This document shows positions 37,001-49,000 of a stretch of 64,000 bases of DNA, one piece after another. The stretch's first letter is position 1. Every line of letters begins with the position of its first letter. A program made the position numbers and the translations under genes. The notes under the pieces were generated by a model. It made no database searches, was not told where the DNA came from, and was given only the letters and a program-made list of their open reading frames with translations. Origin of the DNA: Nymphaea colorata (Eukaryota > Streptophyta > Magnoliopsida > Nymphaeales > Nymphaeaceae); contig NC_045141.1 in assembly GCF_008831285.2 (NCBI RefSeq), positions 26,401,315 to 26,465,314 of the forward strand. The letters run 5' to 3'.

Positions 37001-40000
37001 CCGAAATTGTATTTACGATCATCACAAACCACAGCGTCACACGTCACGCTACATCCACAATAGTCTGCTTCATACGACCAATATGAGGATCTGATCACGC
37101 CTTCCACATAGGCGTGATCAGGTCCTCCTTCACACGGCACGCCCAACCCCTATTCCCTCACTGTCTCCTTATTGGGTGATAAGAGGGAATAAGGAGTAGC
37201 GATGACAAGAGAGAGGACGAAAAAGAAAGGAACTCACTTGGCTGTTCGCCGGAAAGATTGTCGCCGGAGAAGATGGTCGCCAGAGAAGGTCACCGGAAAG
37301 CGCACCCTGCCGTCGACACCCACACCCGCTCTGATACCATGTTGCGAGAGAGAGAGAGAGGCGGCAAAAAGTTGAAGTTCATTATGTGACCCTAATCTCT
37401 ATTAAGAGATTAGGGTTAGGGAAAATTACAAGAGAAGTCCACTAAAAATAACAAAACATTTAAAGAGATCCTCCCTAACTTCCTAATATTTCAGAAAACC
37501 CCTTTTTGTATCTTTAACAACTTGTTTGTTACCCGTTTTTCTGCTGAATTATTTTTCATGTTTTTAACGTGTTTTTTGTGACTATGCTTTTAAATAGGAA
37601 ACCAGAGGACCGAGCTGTTGGTTCCTTTACATGTTTAGTGTTCACATTTACTAATAAAACTCGGTGTCACTGTCAAAAAACTGTTCATGTCTGAGGAACT
37701 TCAGATACCACTATGTTATTTGATTACTGATCAACAGCTGGAGATCCAAGACTTATAAATTATTAACAGCTGGAGATCCTTGACTTTATAAATTATCTGC
37801 TATGAAATCCCAACATTAATATATCTAGAATCATGGGTTTGTATTAGCAGAGAAATCATAGAACGTTTTTTCTAAGAAAATGGTTGTGGCCTGAAAGAGA
37901 CAGTGCAGGCTAGTTTGGTCAAGCTATAACTATTCTCCACCTGACTGCATTGTGGCTACACTTTACATTTGCATATTGCAATTTTCAAGTCTCTGTAATG
38001 TAAGCACGATCTGTTTTTCAGTTTTTACAGTTTAAAACTTTTAGCTGGGTGCCAAACATAAAGTAATATATCATCCTTAATTTCTATATTTGTCTTCTAT
38101 GCACCAGCCGTACATTTTTTCAGCAGGGCATGTTATTGATCTTAGTCATAAACCAAAAACCTGTAATTTTTACTTGAAGGAAATTCATTGAAAGTGAAGT
38201 ACCCACAACAGATTTGGATTGGGAGCCACACTTCTGCTTTGTCTATTTTGTATCAAAAGGAAAGCTGTTGAAAGTGCAGACAGCTAGTCTACCAATAAAT
38301 AAAGTTGCTGAATTTGATAAAGATCGGCCAAGTGTCTCCTTCAACAGTTTCTCTGGTTATGCTTCTGCCGCACAGACAGGTAACCTTGTTTGCATGAATG
38401 TACGAATGTGTAGATTGGCCCTACATAAATTAGAATAAAAGTCTTAAATACAGTTTTTTTGGTTTCTTTTCTTGCTTCCTTTAATTGGTAATGTTCTCCT
38501 GGTTCTTTTTTTTTAATACTGCAATTTGATGTCACACTGAGAGACCATAACTATTCTTTATTGGGGATTTGTTGGTCTGCACATGATTCAGTCGCTTTTG
38601 TTTATCCAATAGCACATGCTTGTGGTGTTACACATATACATATTTACTCTCTCTCCGCACACACACACTCACACACACACACACATAGAATTTTAGTAGT
38701 TTCTTTTCTTGAATTCTTGGTACTACACATGTGACTGCTCAAGTCGCATTCTCTCTTGCTTTTAAGTGACATCTAGTGCTAGCTTAGATTTGTGAAACTG
38801 GGTTAAAAATTCCATCCACATAGCTCATGGTGCGCTTCCATCTTTGTTGACAGTGAATTTTGGCAATACCTTGAGAATTTAGCCTAACACTGAAGATTAT
38901 TGGAGAATTTCATAGACTTATAAAGAGGGTTGTTTAAATAATTGATTGCCCTAGTCCTTAACCTTTTCAATGCTGGAACCCAAGCTACTAGGGGATGAGT
39001 TGAGATCTGCCAAAGTAGGAGCATGAACCTAGTGTGGGATGGGTTGGGTTGTTACAATTAGTATCAGGGCACAATTACAATTGGCATCAGAGTACAGTTC
39101 AATACTTGTACCTACGGTCCAACATGATGGATATGTGTGCGTTAAGGGGGATAGATTGTAACCCTTCAATAGTTTAGTTGTCAAGGATTTATAAAAGAAG
39201 TTAAGTAATTGATTGTCTTGATTCCTAGCTTTTCTGAGGCTGAAAACAGAGCTGCTAAGGGATTAGGTTGGGATCTGTCAAACTAGAAGCTCATGCTCAA
39301 TGTGGAAGTGGGTCAAGTTGTTACAATTCCAATTTTGCAAAGAGTTTAGGGTGCAGGAGGCAGAGAAATAAAAAATTTTAGATATCTTTCATGTTTGTTT
39401 TTGTCCCAGATGTTGGAATTGGTCAGGCATGGAATCAAACTTCATAGAGCATTTGGTTGTGATTGAGAATGTTAAGGCAATCTTCCTTGTATTTCCTCTT
39501 CCTAATATGTTGGTTTTGACTTGTAGAAAAGAACATGGACATGGCTGTGTTAAACGATGTCTACAGTTTTGAATGTAATTAAGTTATTAAACAATGAATA
39601 TCTTCATCATATTGCTAATCACAGTCACAAAAAAAGTGTTTTTTCGAAAACAATGAGAAAAAAACACGATAAATAAAATTGCCGTTTAAAACTAAAAAAA
39701 CGTTAAAAACAAACAAAACACGTTTTTTTTCATTTTTTTCATTTTTTAATGCCACATAATTTTTTTCATTTTCTGTTTTTTATTTTTTGCAAATGTACTT
39801 GTTTTTTTATGTTTATGTTATTTTTTGTCACTTATTTTATTTTCCCTCATTTTTAGTTTTTTTTTAATTTTTAAAAAATTAGCATATTTTTCTCATTTAT
39901 CCCCCTTTTTTCCAAGCTCCCTGTACTATATCTGAAAAAACATCGCCGTTTAAAACTCTGAAACGTTATTTGTGACTGTTCTGCTAATCATGATGAGCAG

Positions 40001-43000
40001 GAATCAAATGTTATGTTAAAAGTTTTATTTTTATTAGGTAAATGTCACTGTTTAATTGCATATATGTATTAAACATCAAAAATATGAAAAATGGAAGTTT
40101 TTTTTTTTGAGATATACGATGATAAAATATGATATTTCCACTTCTTTTCTGAACATGTGCAATTTCTCAGTATTATATTGGCTTTTAGAAAGGTCTTGAA
40201 ATAAAGAAGCATGTCAAGACAACAATTTTAAATTTATCATATCTTTTTCGTGTTTTTTTGTGGCAATGATTTTAAAATTTTAATGCATATGAGTGACAGG
40301 AAACGAGAAAAGAATGGGGCATCACCAAGATAATGCCAACTAAAAACAAGCTTCATGAGACAGTATTCGTATCTTGGAAGGGAAAAATGCAGGTTCATCC
40401 TCAAAAAATAAGAATATGGCACTTTTGATAAAATGAGAAATTTACATGGAAAGGATTCTACAAGTTGTTGAGAAGTAAAAGCGTAAAGAACAACTGATGT
40501 AACGTGGAAAACCCTCAACAAGAGGGAGAAAAAACCACGGGTGAGGAGGTCGGTGCCCACTAGCAGCCAGACACACTCTCTCTTAATTCTTCATTAACCT
40601 TCAAGATTAGGGTTTACAATGGTATAAGTATGCCCAAACAAGGACATAATGGATCGGGTCCAGACCCGGACCCATACATCAAGATCCGTCAACACTCTCC
40701 CTCAAGTTGGGCATACATATCAAACATGCCCAACCTGGATACATTTCTCTCAAATGGAGTTACATGTAAAGCTTTAGTTAGAATATCAACAGTTTGGTCT
40801 TCAGACTTCATGTATGGTAATGTTAATTCCCTGACATCAATTTTTTCTCTGATAAAGTGACGGCCAATCTCAACATGCTTTGTTCGATCATGGAGCACTG
40901 GATTGTTAGCCAAGTTAATAGCAGACTTGTTGTCACAATACATCCTCTTAGGCCCTTCAATCTCTATCCCAATATCAGTAAGCAAGATCTTTAGCCACAA
41001 CAACTCTGATACTCCAGTAGCAACTGCCCTATATTTAGCCTCTGCACTTGAGCGGGAGCAAACATCTTGTCTCTTGCTTCTCCAAACAACTAGATTTCCT
41101 CCCAAGTAAACGCAGTACCCTGACGTAGATCTTCTGGTGTCAACACAGCCTGCCCAGTCTGCATCAGAATACCCTTCAATTTCTATAGATCTCTGTTTCA
41201 CATATAGAAGTCCCTTGCCAAGATTCTTCTTCAAGTAGCACATGATTCTATCTACAACTTTCAAGTGCACTTCCGTAAGTGCATGCATAAACTGGCTCAT
41301 CACATTTACAGCAAAGGTGATATCTGGTCTAGTCAGAGTGAGGTATATCAATTTACCAACTAGCCGTTGATATCTCTCTTTAGCTTCTTCACACAAAAGT
41401 TCTCCATCCTTGCTACCGAGTTTGTGCCCAGCATCCAGAGGAGTAGACGCTGGTCTGCATCCCAGTTTTCCTATCTCCTTTAGTAAATCCAAGGTATACT
41501 TCCTTTGATTAAGCACAAGAGTTGTACCTGATCTGGCAATTTCAATACCAAGGAAATACTTCAGCTTGCCAAGATCCTTGAGATCAAATTCAGCCGATAG
41601 TAAACCCTTTAATCTTGCTATCTCTTTTTCATCATCACCTGTAACAATCATATCATCAACATAAACCAGCATAAACCAGCAGTAGAGTAACTTTACCCTC
41701 TATCCTCTTCACAAAGAAAGTATGATCTCCATTTCCTTGTTTGTAACCATGCTTCTTCATAACAAGTCTGAGACGTTCAAATCATGCTCGGGGAGACTGT
41801 TTGAGCCCATACAAAGCCTTCTTCAGTTTACAACATTTTTCAAGTTTCTCAAAACCCAGGGGCATACACATATATACTTCCTCTTCGAGATCTCCGTTGA
41901 GAAAGACATTTTTAACATCGAGTTGGCACATCTCCCAACCCTTCAGTACTGCCAAAGAAATAATAACTCTAACAGTCTTCATCTTCGCAACTAGGGCAAA
42001 CGTCTTTAAGTAGTCGATCCCATATTTCTGACTGAACCCCTTGGCCACCAGACGTGCTTTGAACCTCTCAATGTTCCCATCTGGTTTGTACTTAATGGTG
42101 TAGACCCACTATGACCCCACCAAATGAGCCGCTTCAGGAATCTCTACCACCTCCCATGTCTGATTTTTGTCTAAGGCCTCCATCTCTTCTTGCATGGCAT
42201 GAGTCCACTTGGGGTCACTCTGAGCCTCTGTAACACTCCTGGGAATCATAGCCACAAACAAGGATGATACAAAACATTTGTAGTCAGTGCTCAATCTAGA
42301 ATAAGATGCAAAGTTACCAATAGGGTGTTGGGTACATGACCTGACACCCTTTCTCAGGGCAATGGGAAGATCCTCCTTTTCATTTTCTGTCTGACTCCCT
42401 CTCTCAACAGGTTGCTTCTGAACACGACTTGGGTCATCCAAGGAAGAAGTAGAATTGGGATTCAGAGTAGGCTTCTCACTATCAATCACCTTGTCAGTAC
42501 AAACTCTCCTCCTAGAATACACCTGCCCGAACAAATGATTGCATTCTTTCTCTGTCTCCATAGGACACTCTCTCTTCTCCCCCTGTTCATGTACCTCAAT
42601 AGACGTCCCATCTCCTTCTTTTCCAAGCACATCGACGGATGGATTCTCTTCACGCCTGTAATCCAGAAAATCTGTAAACTGAATGTCCTGACTTGAAGAA
42701 TACTCTTCCTTAGACATTGACTTCTCCCCCTGAAGAGAATTCTCACCAAAATAAGAGACATGTTCCAAGAATGTGACATCCTTGGTAACGTGAACACGAC
42801 CAGTGGTGGGATCTAGACATTTATACCCCTTTTGAGTAGGAGAATACCCAAGAAATATTCCCTTAATTGATTTGGGGTCAAGTTTTTTTTACATGCGGGC
42901 TGTGATTATGAATGAAACACACACATCCAAAGACTCGAGGAGGGAGGTAGAAAGGTCGGCTACTCCCTGGAAGCATGGAGTAAGGTGTACGACCATTTAG

Positions 43001-46000
43001 CACTCTACTAGGCATGCGATTAATCAAATAGGCACTAGTAATGACTGCATCTCCCCAATAATATTTTGGAAGATTCCTTTGAAATAGTAAAACTCTGGTG
43101 GCATTTAGTAACTGACGGTTTTTTCTCTCAGCAACTCCATTTTGAGGAGGAGTATAACTACAAGACGTCTCATGAACAATCCCCCTCTTTCGAAGGAATT
43201 CCTCGACAGTGAGACACATATACTCACGAGCATTATCCGACCGGAATGTCTTGACAGACTCACCATACTGGTTTTCCACTAGGAGGATGAAGGTTTCTAT
43301 AATATGAGGCACTTCGCTACGGTCTTTCAACAGATAAACAAAAGTACATCTGGAATAGTCATCTATGAAAGTCATAAAATACTGAAAACCACCACGAGAA
43401 TGAATACCTGAAGGCCCCCACACATCAGAATGAATCAAGGAGAAAGCTTTATTAGCACGACTATTTGAAATTGGATACGAAGCTCTAACATGCTTCGCAA
43501 ACTGACACACATCACAAGATAACATGGAAATGTTTAAACTGGAACATAATTCAGGGAACAATTGTTTCAAAATTCCAAAAGGGAGATGACCAAGGCGTTC
43601 ATGCCAATATAAAAACAACTGACGACACTCTTCCTTTTTTTTCTCAGTCCTGCTGACTGCTGACATAAGGGTTGTGGCAACGCGTATAGGAAACTGATAT
43701 AACCCATCAGACACCAAACCAATCCCAATCTTCTTCCCTGTCACCAAGTCCGGCAAAACACAACGTTTTTCAGAAAATATAAGTTCACAGTTGAGTTCCT
43801 TGGTAATCTTGCTCACAGATAAAAGATTTAAGGGAAGATGGGGAACATGCAATGCACCATGCACTAAAAAATTGTTCAACAAAGAGAGACTCCCTTTCCT
43901 TGCCACAGAGGTAAAGGAGCCATCGGCAAGGGACACACGTTCCTTCCCCGATGATAGCTTGTAGACATGAAAGAGTTTGGGGTTGCCAGTCATGTGATGA
44001 GTGGCACCGCTATCCACAATCCACTCTCCCATGCATGAAGTACCTTGTTCACCTGAAACAGCCAGTGCCTGATTGAGATTCACCTCATCTAACGTGTTTG
44101 CCTGACCAACATCAATCTGGCTCAAATATGCGCGTAACTCACGAATCTGTTCTGCAGAAATAGAAACTTTTCCATCACTAGAATTCGTTGCATTCGACAT
44201 AGGCTTCTTCCCACTAGAAGGCCGCCCCCTACTATTCTTCTTCTCTGGATGCATGTCCCAACAAAAGTCCATAGTATGACCAAGTTTCTTGCAGTGAGTA
44301 CATTTACGGGAAGAATGGGTAGTTCCCACAGAGACACGGCTAACGAAGGCAGACCGTTCATTGTGAGACATGGGATCCTCCTTTCTCCCACTTGTGATCA
44401 GTCTCCTCTGCTCTTCAGCTTCAACCCGAGAATAAACATCTTCAATACTGAAGGATTCCTCAGAGTTAAGAATCTGACTCCTTATATTTTCAAACTCATC
44501 GTTCAGTCCAGCTAAGAAAAGGAATACCCTATTCTCCCACTCCTTGGCCATATCCTGCATCTGGTCTTGAGGAGAACTCCATGTAAGATCAGAATGGTAG
44601 TCAAGATCCTCCCACTTAGATTTTAATGCTGCGTAGAAATCTGCGATCGAGAGATCCCCTTGTCGCAGAGCATACACGTCCTTCATTAGTTGATATACAC
44701 AAACCTTTCTTTTCTTTTGACCATACATCTGCTCCAAAATAATCCACATATCCCTCACAGTCTTCTTACGAAGAATAAGGGGTTGAATATCTGAAGACAC
44801 TGAATTAACAATCCAAGTTTTTACCTGGTTGTCCTCAAGAAACCATGTATCCCAAGCCATACTATCCACAACAGGTTCGACCTTTCTACCATTCACATAG
44901 GCAATTCGTCCGCGACCAGCGATCCCCATAGTGATTGCAGCAGACTATCGTAGATAATTCTCCTTGGTAAGGCGAATAGTGGTGACTTGAACGGGAACAT
45001 TCTCAATTCTATAAGCCCCAATTTCAGATTGATCAGTGTTGACGGTGGACGAGGAAGATGCTGCCATAATTAGAGACCAGCCCTACAAAGAGAGCAAAAA
45101 AAGGAACAACAACAGCGAGCAGTGGCAGAACACCAACAACAAACAATGCTGGACAGCAACAGCACACCGTGAGTGACTAAACGCAGGGCAGCGATCCAGA
45201 AGCGGAAGGACACCAGAGCTCACGGCAGTATGCAAGGCAGAGTCGGGCAGCCAGGGCAGATGGAGAAGGGAGAAGACGATGGGAGTCGAGAAGAGAAGCA
45301 GTGGACAGATAGACAGAAGCAGCAGGGAGCTACTGCGAGTAAGCGGCAGGAACACCACGATGAAGGTAGCAGACGATGCAGAGGGGAACGCCAGACCCTC
45401 ACGGCGGTAGAGACACAACGGTAGAAAAAGGGGCGGAACCAGGTCGCTGGAAGATGCAGAGGAGAGACGCCGGGAACCTCACGGCGGCAGAAGCAGGGCG
45501 ATGCTTGACGGGGCGTCGGGGGCATCAGGCGACGCTGGGCGAGGCGTCGGGCGCAGGAAGGAACCCATCAGAGTCGGGTGATGAACAGTACCTGGCGATG
45601 AACAGTGCCGGGCGATGAACAGTGTTGGGCGATGAACAGTGCCAGGAACAGTCCTCCTCCAACACGAACACAAGCAAAAGACAAACCAGTAACACCAGAA
45701 CTTCACAACTCTGATACCATGTTGAGAAGTAAAAGCGTAAAGAACAACTGATGTAACGTGGAAAACTCTCAACAAGAGGGAGAAAAAACCACGGGTGAGG
45801 AGGTCGGTGCCCACTAGTAGCCAGACACTCTCTCTCTCTTAATTCTTCATTAACCTTCAAGATTAGGGTTTACAATGATATAAGTATGCCCAAACAAGGA
45901 CATAATGGATCGAGTCCAGACTCGGACCCATACATCAAGATCCGTCAACACAAGTTATATTGAAATGACCTGATGGAAGGGGTATTGAAGCTCTTCCAGT

Positions 46001-49000
46001 TACAGCGCCGATTTTTTTTGAAGACATAATATTACCCTGTCACATTCACTTTACTTTGTGTGTGCTTCCTGCATCAACGTGACTCAGTTCTCAGGCACCA
46101 TTAAGATACTTCCCAATGTCAATAGCCTTCATCAGCATCAACATGTGTTCATTGATTTTATCCGTTCCTGTTTCTGACTGTGATTGCTTAACTTGCATGT
46201 TTGTGTTCTTTTCTTTCCAAACTTTGTTATGAACTTTGGTATTGCGTTTGATTGCTGTACAATGTTTTCCAGTTATGACCATCTATTACTGCTCAGAAGC
46301 TTCCAGTTGAGCTTGCCTTCATGCTTTACTGAGCATTGTGCATATGGCATATCTCTACATCCTATATTTGAGAAAGGATGTACTATCCCAGGCAGGCAGG
46401 CATATCCCACATCTGCATACTGTTGTCATAGATGCAGTTGCACCTTTTTTTTTTGCAGGAACATTTTGACATCTCTATAATAGTTTATATGTGTGAATTA
46501 TTACGACACCAGGTTATTCAGATGCAGTCCTATCCAAATCTCAGTTGCATGCTCAATCTTTAGTGGATCAGCGATATAAGGCTCTTTTGACTGTGAATCA
46601 ATATAATAACAGTGGGATAGCTAGCGCCATTCATATGGCCCATTCTAGGACCTCACAAATCCATGATGAGGGGACATTTGCCTCTACTGGTTCTGCTCAT
46701 GCAGAAGTGCATGAGGAGAGCAGTGGGGCATCCGATAAAAAAAATTGCCAAGCAAGTAACCATTCTGGGGCTCCCAGTCAGACTTCTTTATCAGATGGCC
46801 CAACAGATTCATCATTCTCAAACAACGAGGTGGTAATCCCTGCATGTCAAGACAAAAATAAGTTCCTTACTATGCATGTTCTTTAGGATGTAATCTGTAA
46901 TTGGTGGCATGTAATGAATCTGTAATGTCCTTTGCAGATAAGTGGTGAGCTGGAAAAAATAAGGTTTGAGCTTCATCATGTCCAAGAAATGTTTAAGCTG
47001 GTCCAGGAGCAATCTGATACTTCCAGCAAGGTAATCCGAATTGCATTATTAAAGATGTTTTCCCTAATGTATTCAGTTTATTTGTTGGACATTCTTTGTT
47101 GCAAACCACATTCTAGATCTCTGAATTTCTTCCAACAAACGTTTATGACAATAAAAATGCAAAATGTCTAGTTTACGAAGCTGATAGATGTTCACATATG
47201 CAAAAACTTTCTATTGAACCTAATGCACATGAGTTCTTCTATTTATGGATGTGTAGTGTATTTCCTATGCTCAACCTTGTATTTGGGGGTATCAACTCAT
47301 TTGTATTATGGTTATGACAAAGGCAACTGAAAGTTGTTTATCATGTGTATTTCTGACCTTTATCTTGTGGGGTGGTCCCTCATGAGCCTATTTCCACAGC
47401 ATTTATTTCTGGCCCCTGCAACTTATTTTCACTTATCTTCTGTACCGGTTGCTTTTACTTAGATATCTGAGCTCAGCAATCACAAAGATGAGCTTGAATT
47501 GGTGACTACAGAAGATAAAGCTAGAGAACTTCTAAAATATGAGAAGAAAAAACATGAAGCTGCTGACGAGGAAGCTGAATTTGTGAAGGTATGCTTAGAA
47601 AGCGAGCTCGTTCCGAAGAAAGAGGCTGTAGTTATAGCATCATACAAAGCCAAGGAGAAACATAAGCTGGAAAATGCATGTGCTTACTTGGATAACCAGT
47701 TTGAGAAATTTGGATGGGAAGAAATAAGTTCCGCAACTTCGTCATTCTCCGACACACTTAGGGTTGGAGAGGGGGCCTTTGGATCTGTTTACAAGTGCAC
47801 TTTGCGTCATATCACAGTGGCTGTGAAAGTGTTGAAAGCAATTGGCATCCAGAAAGACAAGCAATTCCTACGTGAGGTATGATTATGACATTCCAAGTAG
47901 TGAGCAGATTGTGACTTTTAAACATAGTCACAAAAAATTTTCTCAGGTTTTAAACGGTGAGGTTATTCTCGGATATAATACGCTAAGCTTGAAAAAAAAG
48001 GAAAAAATATGGTAACCTTTTAAATTTTTTAAAAACTAAAAATGAGGAAAAAATAAAATAACTGAGAAATTGATAATACGAATATAAAAAAATAAGTAGA
48101 TTTGTAACAAATAAAAATTAGAAAATGAAAAAAAAAACCGTCTTGCTTTCAAAAAATGAATAAAAGGAAACAAAACGCTAAAAAATGCGTTTTTTGTGAC
48201 TATTTTGAGTTTTAAAGCTGCTGGGAAGAAAAGGGAAAATGATACTAATGATTATGATAACCAAATATGAAATAATCAATAATAATTCGAATTATAATAA
48301 CAATAGTAATAAGAATGAGATCAGACATGCTATCTAGCAGCTGGCTGATTTCATTTTTAAGAGCAGCCACTAATTCAGTTAATTCAACATGTTTCTCTTG
48401 GTGACCGCATGGCATCCTGCCATGTCACACCAACTCAAACTAAACCTGATGTGGGTTCAGTAATCCCACAAGGGAGTCCACAGCTTTGACAGTGGAGCAC
48501 TGTCAATCACGAAGAACCTCACCTTCTTGGGAAATTCATTTCAGAAATCTCATGTTTTGGGCCTAGTGCCTAACTTTTGGTTAGTCATTGGGAATTTCCC
48601 ATTTGTTTATTTAGGGAAATTTAGAAGTGAATTTTATTTATGAAAAGGAATCTGAGTTTTTCCTGAAATACAGTTTTGTGGATGTTTCAGCTTGAGATAC
48701 TGAACAGAATCCGGCATCCCCATTTGCTGATGCTTATTGGTGCCTGTCCTGAGCATGGTTGCTTGGTTTATGAGTATATGGAAAATGGCAGCTTGGATGA
48801 CAGACTACGCAGAAAAAATGATACTCCACCAATTTCATGGTTTGATCGTTTTCGAATAGCTTGGGAGGTGGCCTCTGCCCTACTTTTTTTGCATAGTTCA
48901 AAGCCACGTCCAGTGGTTCATCGTGATCTAAAACCTGCAAACATTCTGCTCGATCACAACTTTGTTAGTAAGATTGGAGACGTGGGTCTCTGTACGCTCA

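Larger units (their letters stand above)
32249..37519 (-). mobile_element. Ty1/copia LTR retrotransposon, element A (full length)
   Basis: The 5271 bp element is antisense to its host gene. LTRs at 32249-32430 and 37340-37519 start TG, end CA and differ by one substitution and one GA unit. The target duplication ACTTG is present at 32244-32248 and 37520-37524. The PBS TGGTATCAGAGC directly follows the 5' LTR and a purine tract precedes the 3' LTR. Order gag, protease, integrase, RT, RNase H makes it copia, not gypsy. The short LTRs suggest an Ale-like clade (inference). Near-identical LTRs mean a recent insertion, yet two frame breaks make it non-autonomous. Confidence 0.97.
31934..37592. mobile_element. 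AT-rich MITE in intron 3, split by copia element A
   Basis: Outer sequence at 31934-32248 and 37525-37592 is continuous once the copia element and one target copy are set aside. The right end reads GTTTTTTGTGACTATGCTTTTAAA and the left end TTTTAAGCACAGGCACAAAT, an imperfect inverted repeat. Related AT-rich elements with the same GTCACAAAAAAC end occur in introns 4 and 7 of the same gene. Nothing coding. Confidence 0.5.
40466..45950 (-). mobile_element. Ty1/copia LTR retrotransposon, element B (decayed)
   Basis: 5485 bp, antisense to the host gene in intron 4. LTRs are 40466-40694 and 45720-45950 (229 and 231 bp, TGTTGAG...CAACA). The target duplication CAAGT is at 40461-40465 and 45951-45955. 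It has an initiator-Met PBS and a purine-tract PPT. Domain order is gag, protease, integrase, RT, RNase H. The LTRs differ by several substitutions, so it is older than element A. Coding damage: TAG at 44945-44947, extra A in an A8 run at 42883-42890, TAG at 42109-42111, TGA at 41782-41784, and a 10 bp tandem duplication at 41661-41680. Confidence 0.97.

Noticed and set aside
36922-37146. 74-codon minus-strand frame upstream of copia A gag
   Set aside because: It lies in the untranslated leader, spans a hairpin, and matches no gag or env-like domain.
45083-45618. Overlapping frames on both strands in the copia B leader
   Set aside because: Leader sequence between PBS and gag with GC-rich tandem words. 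No protein similarity.
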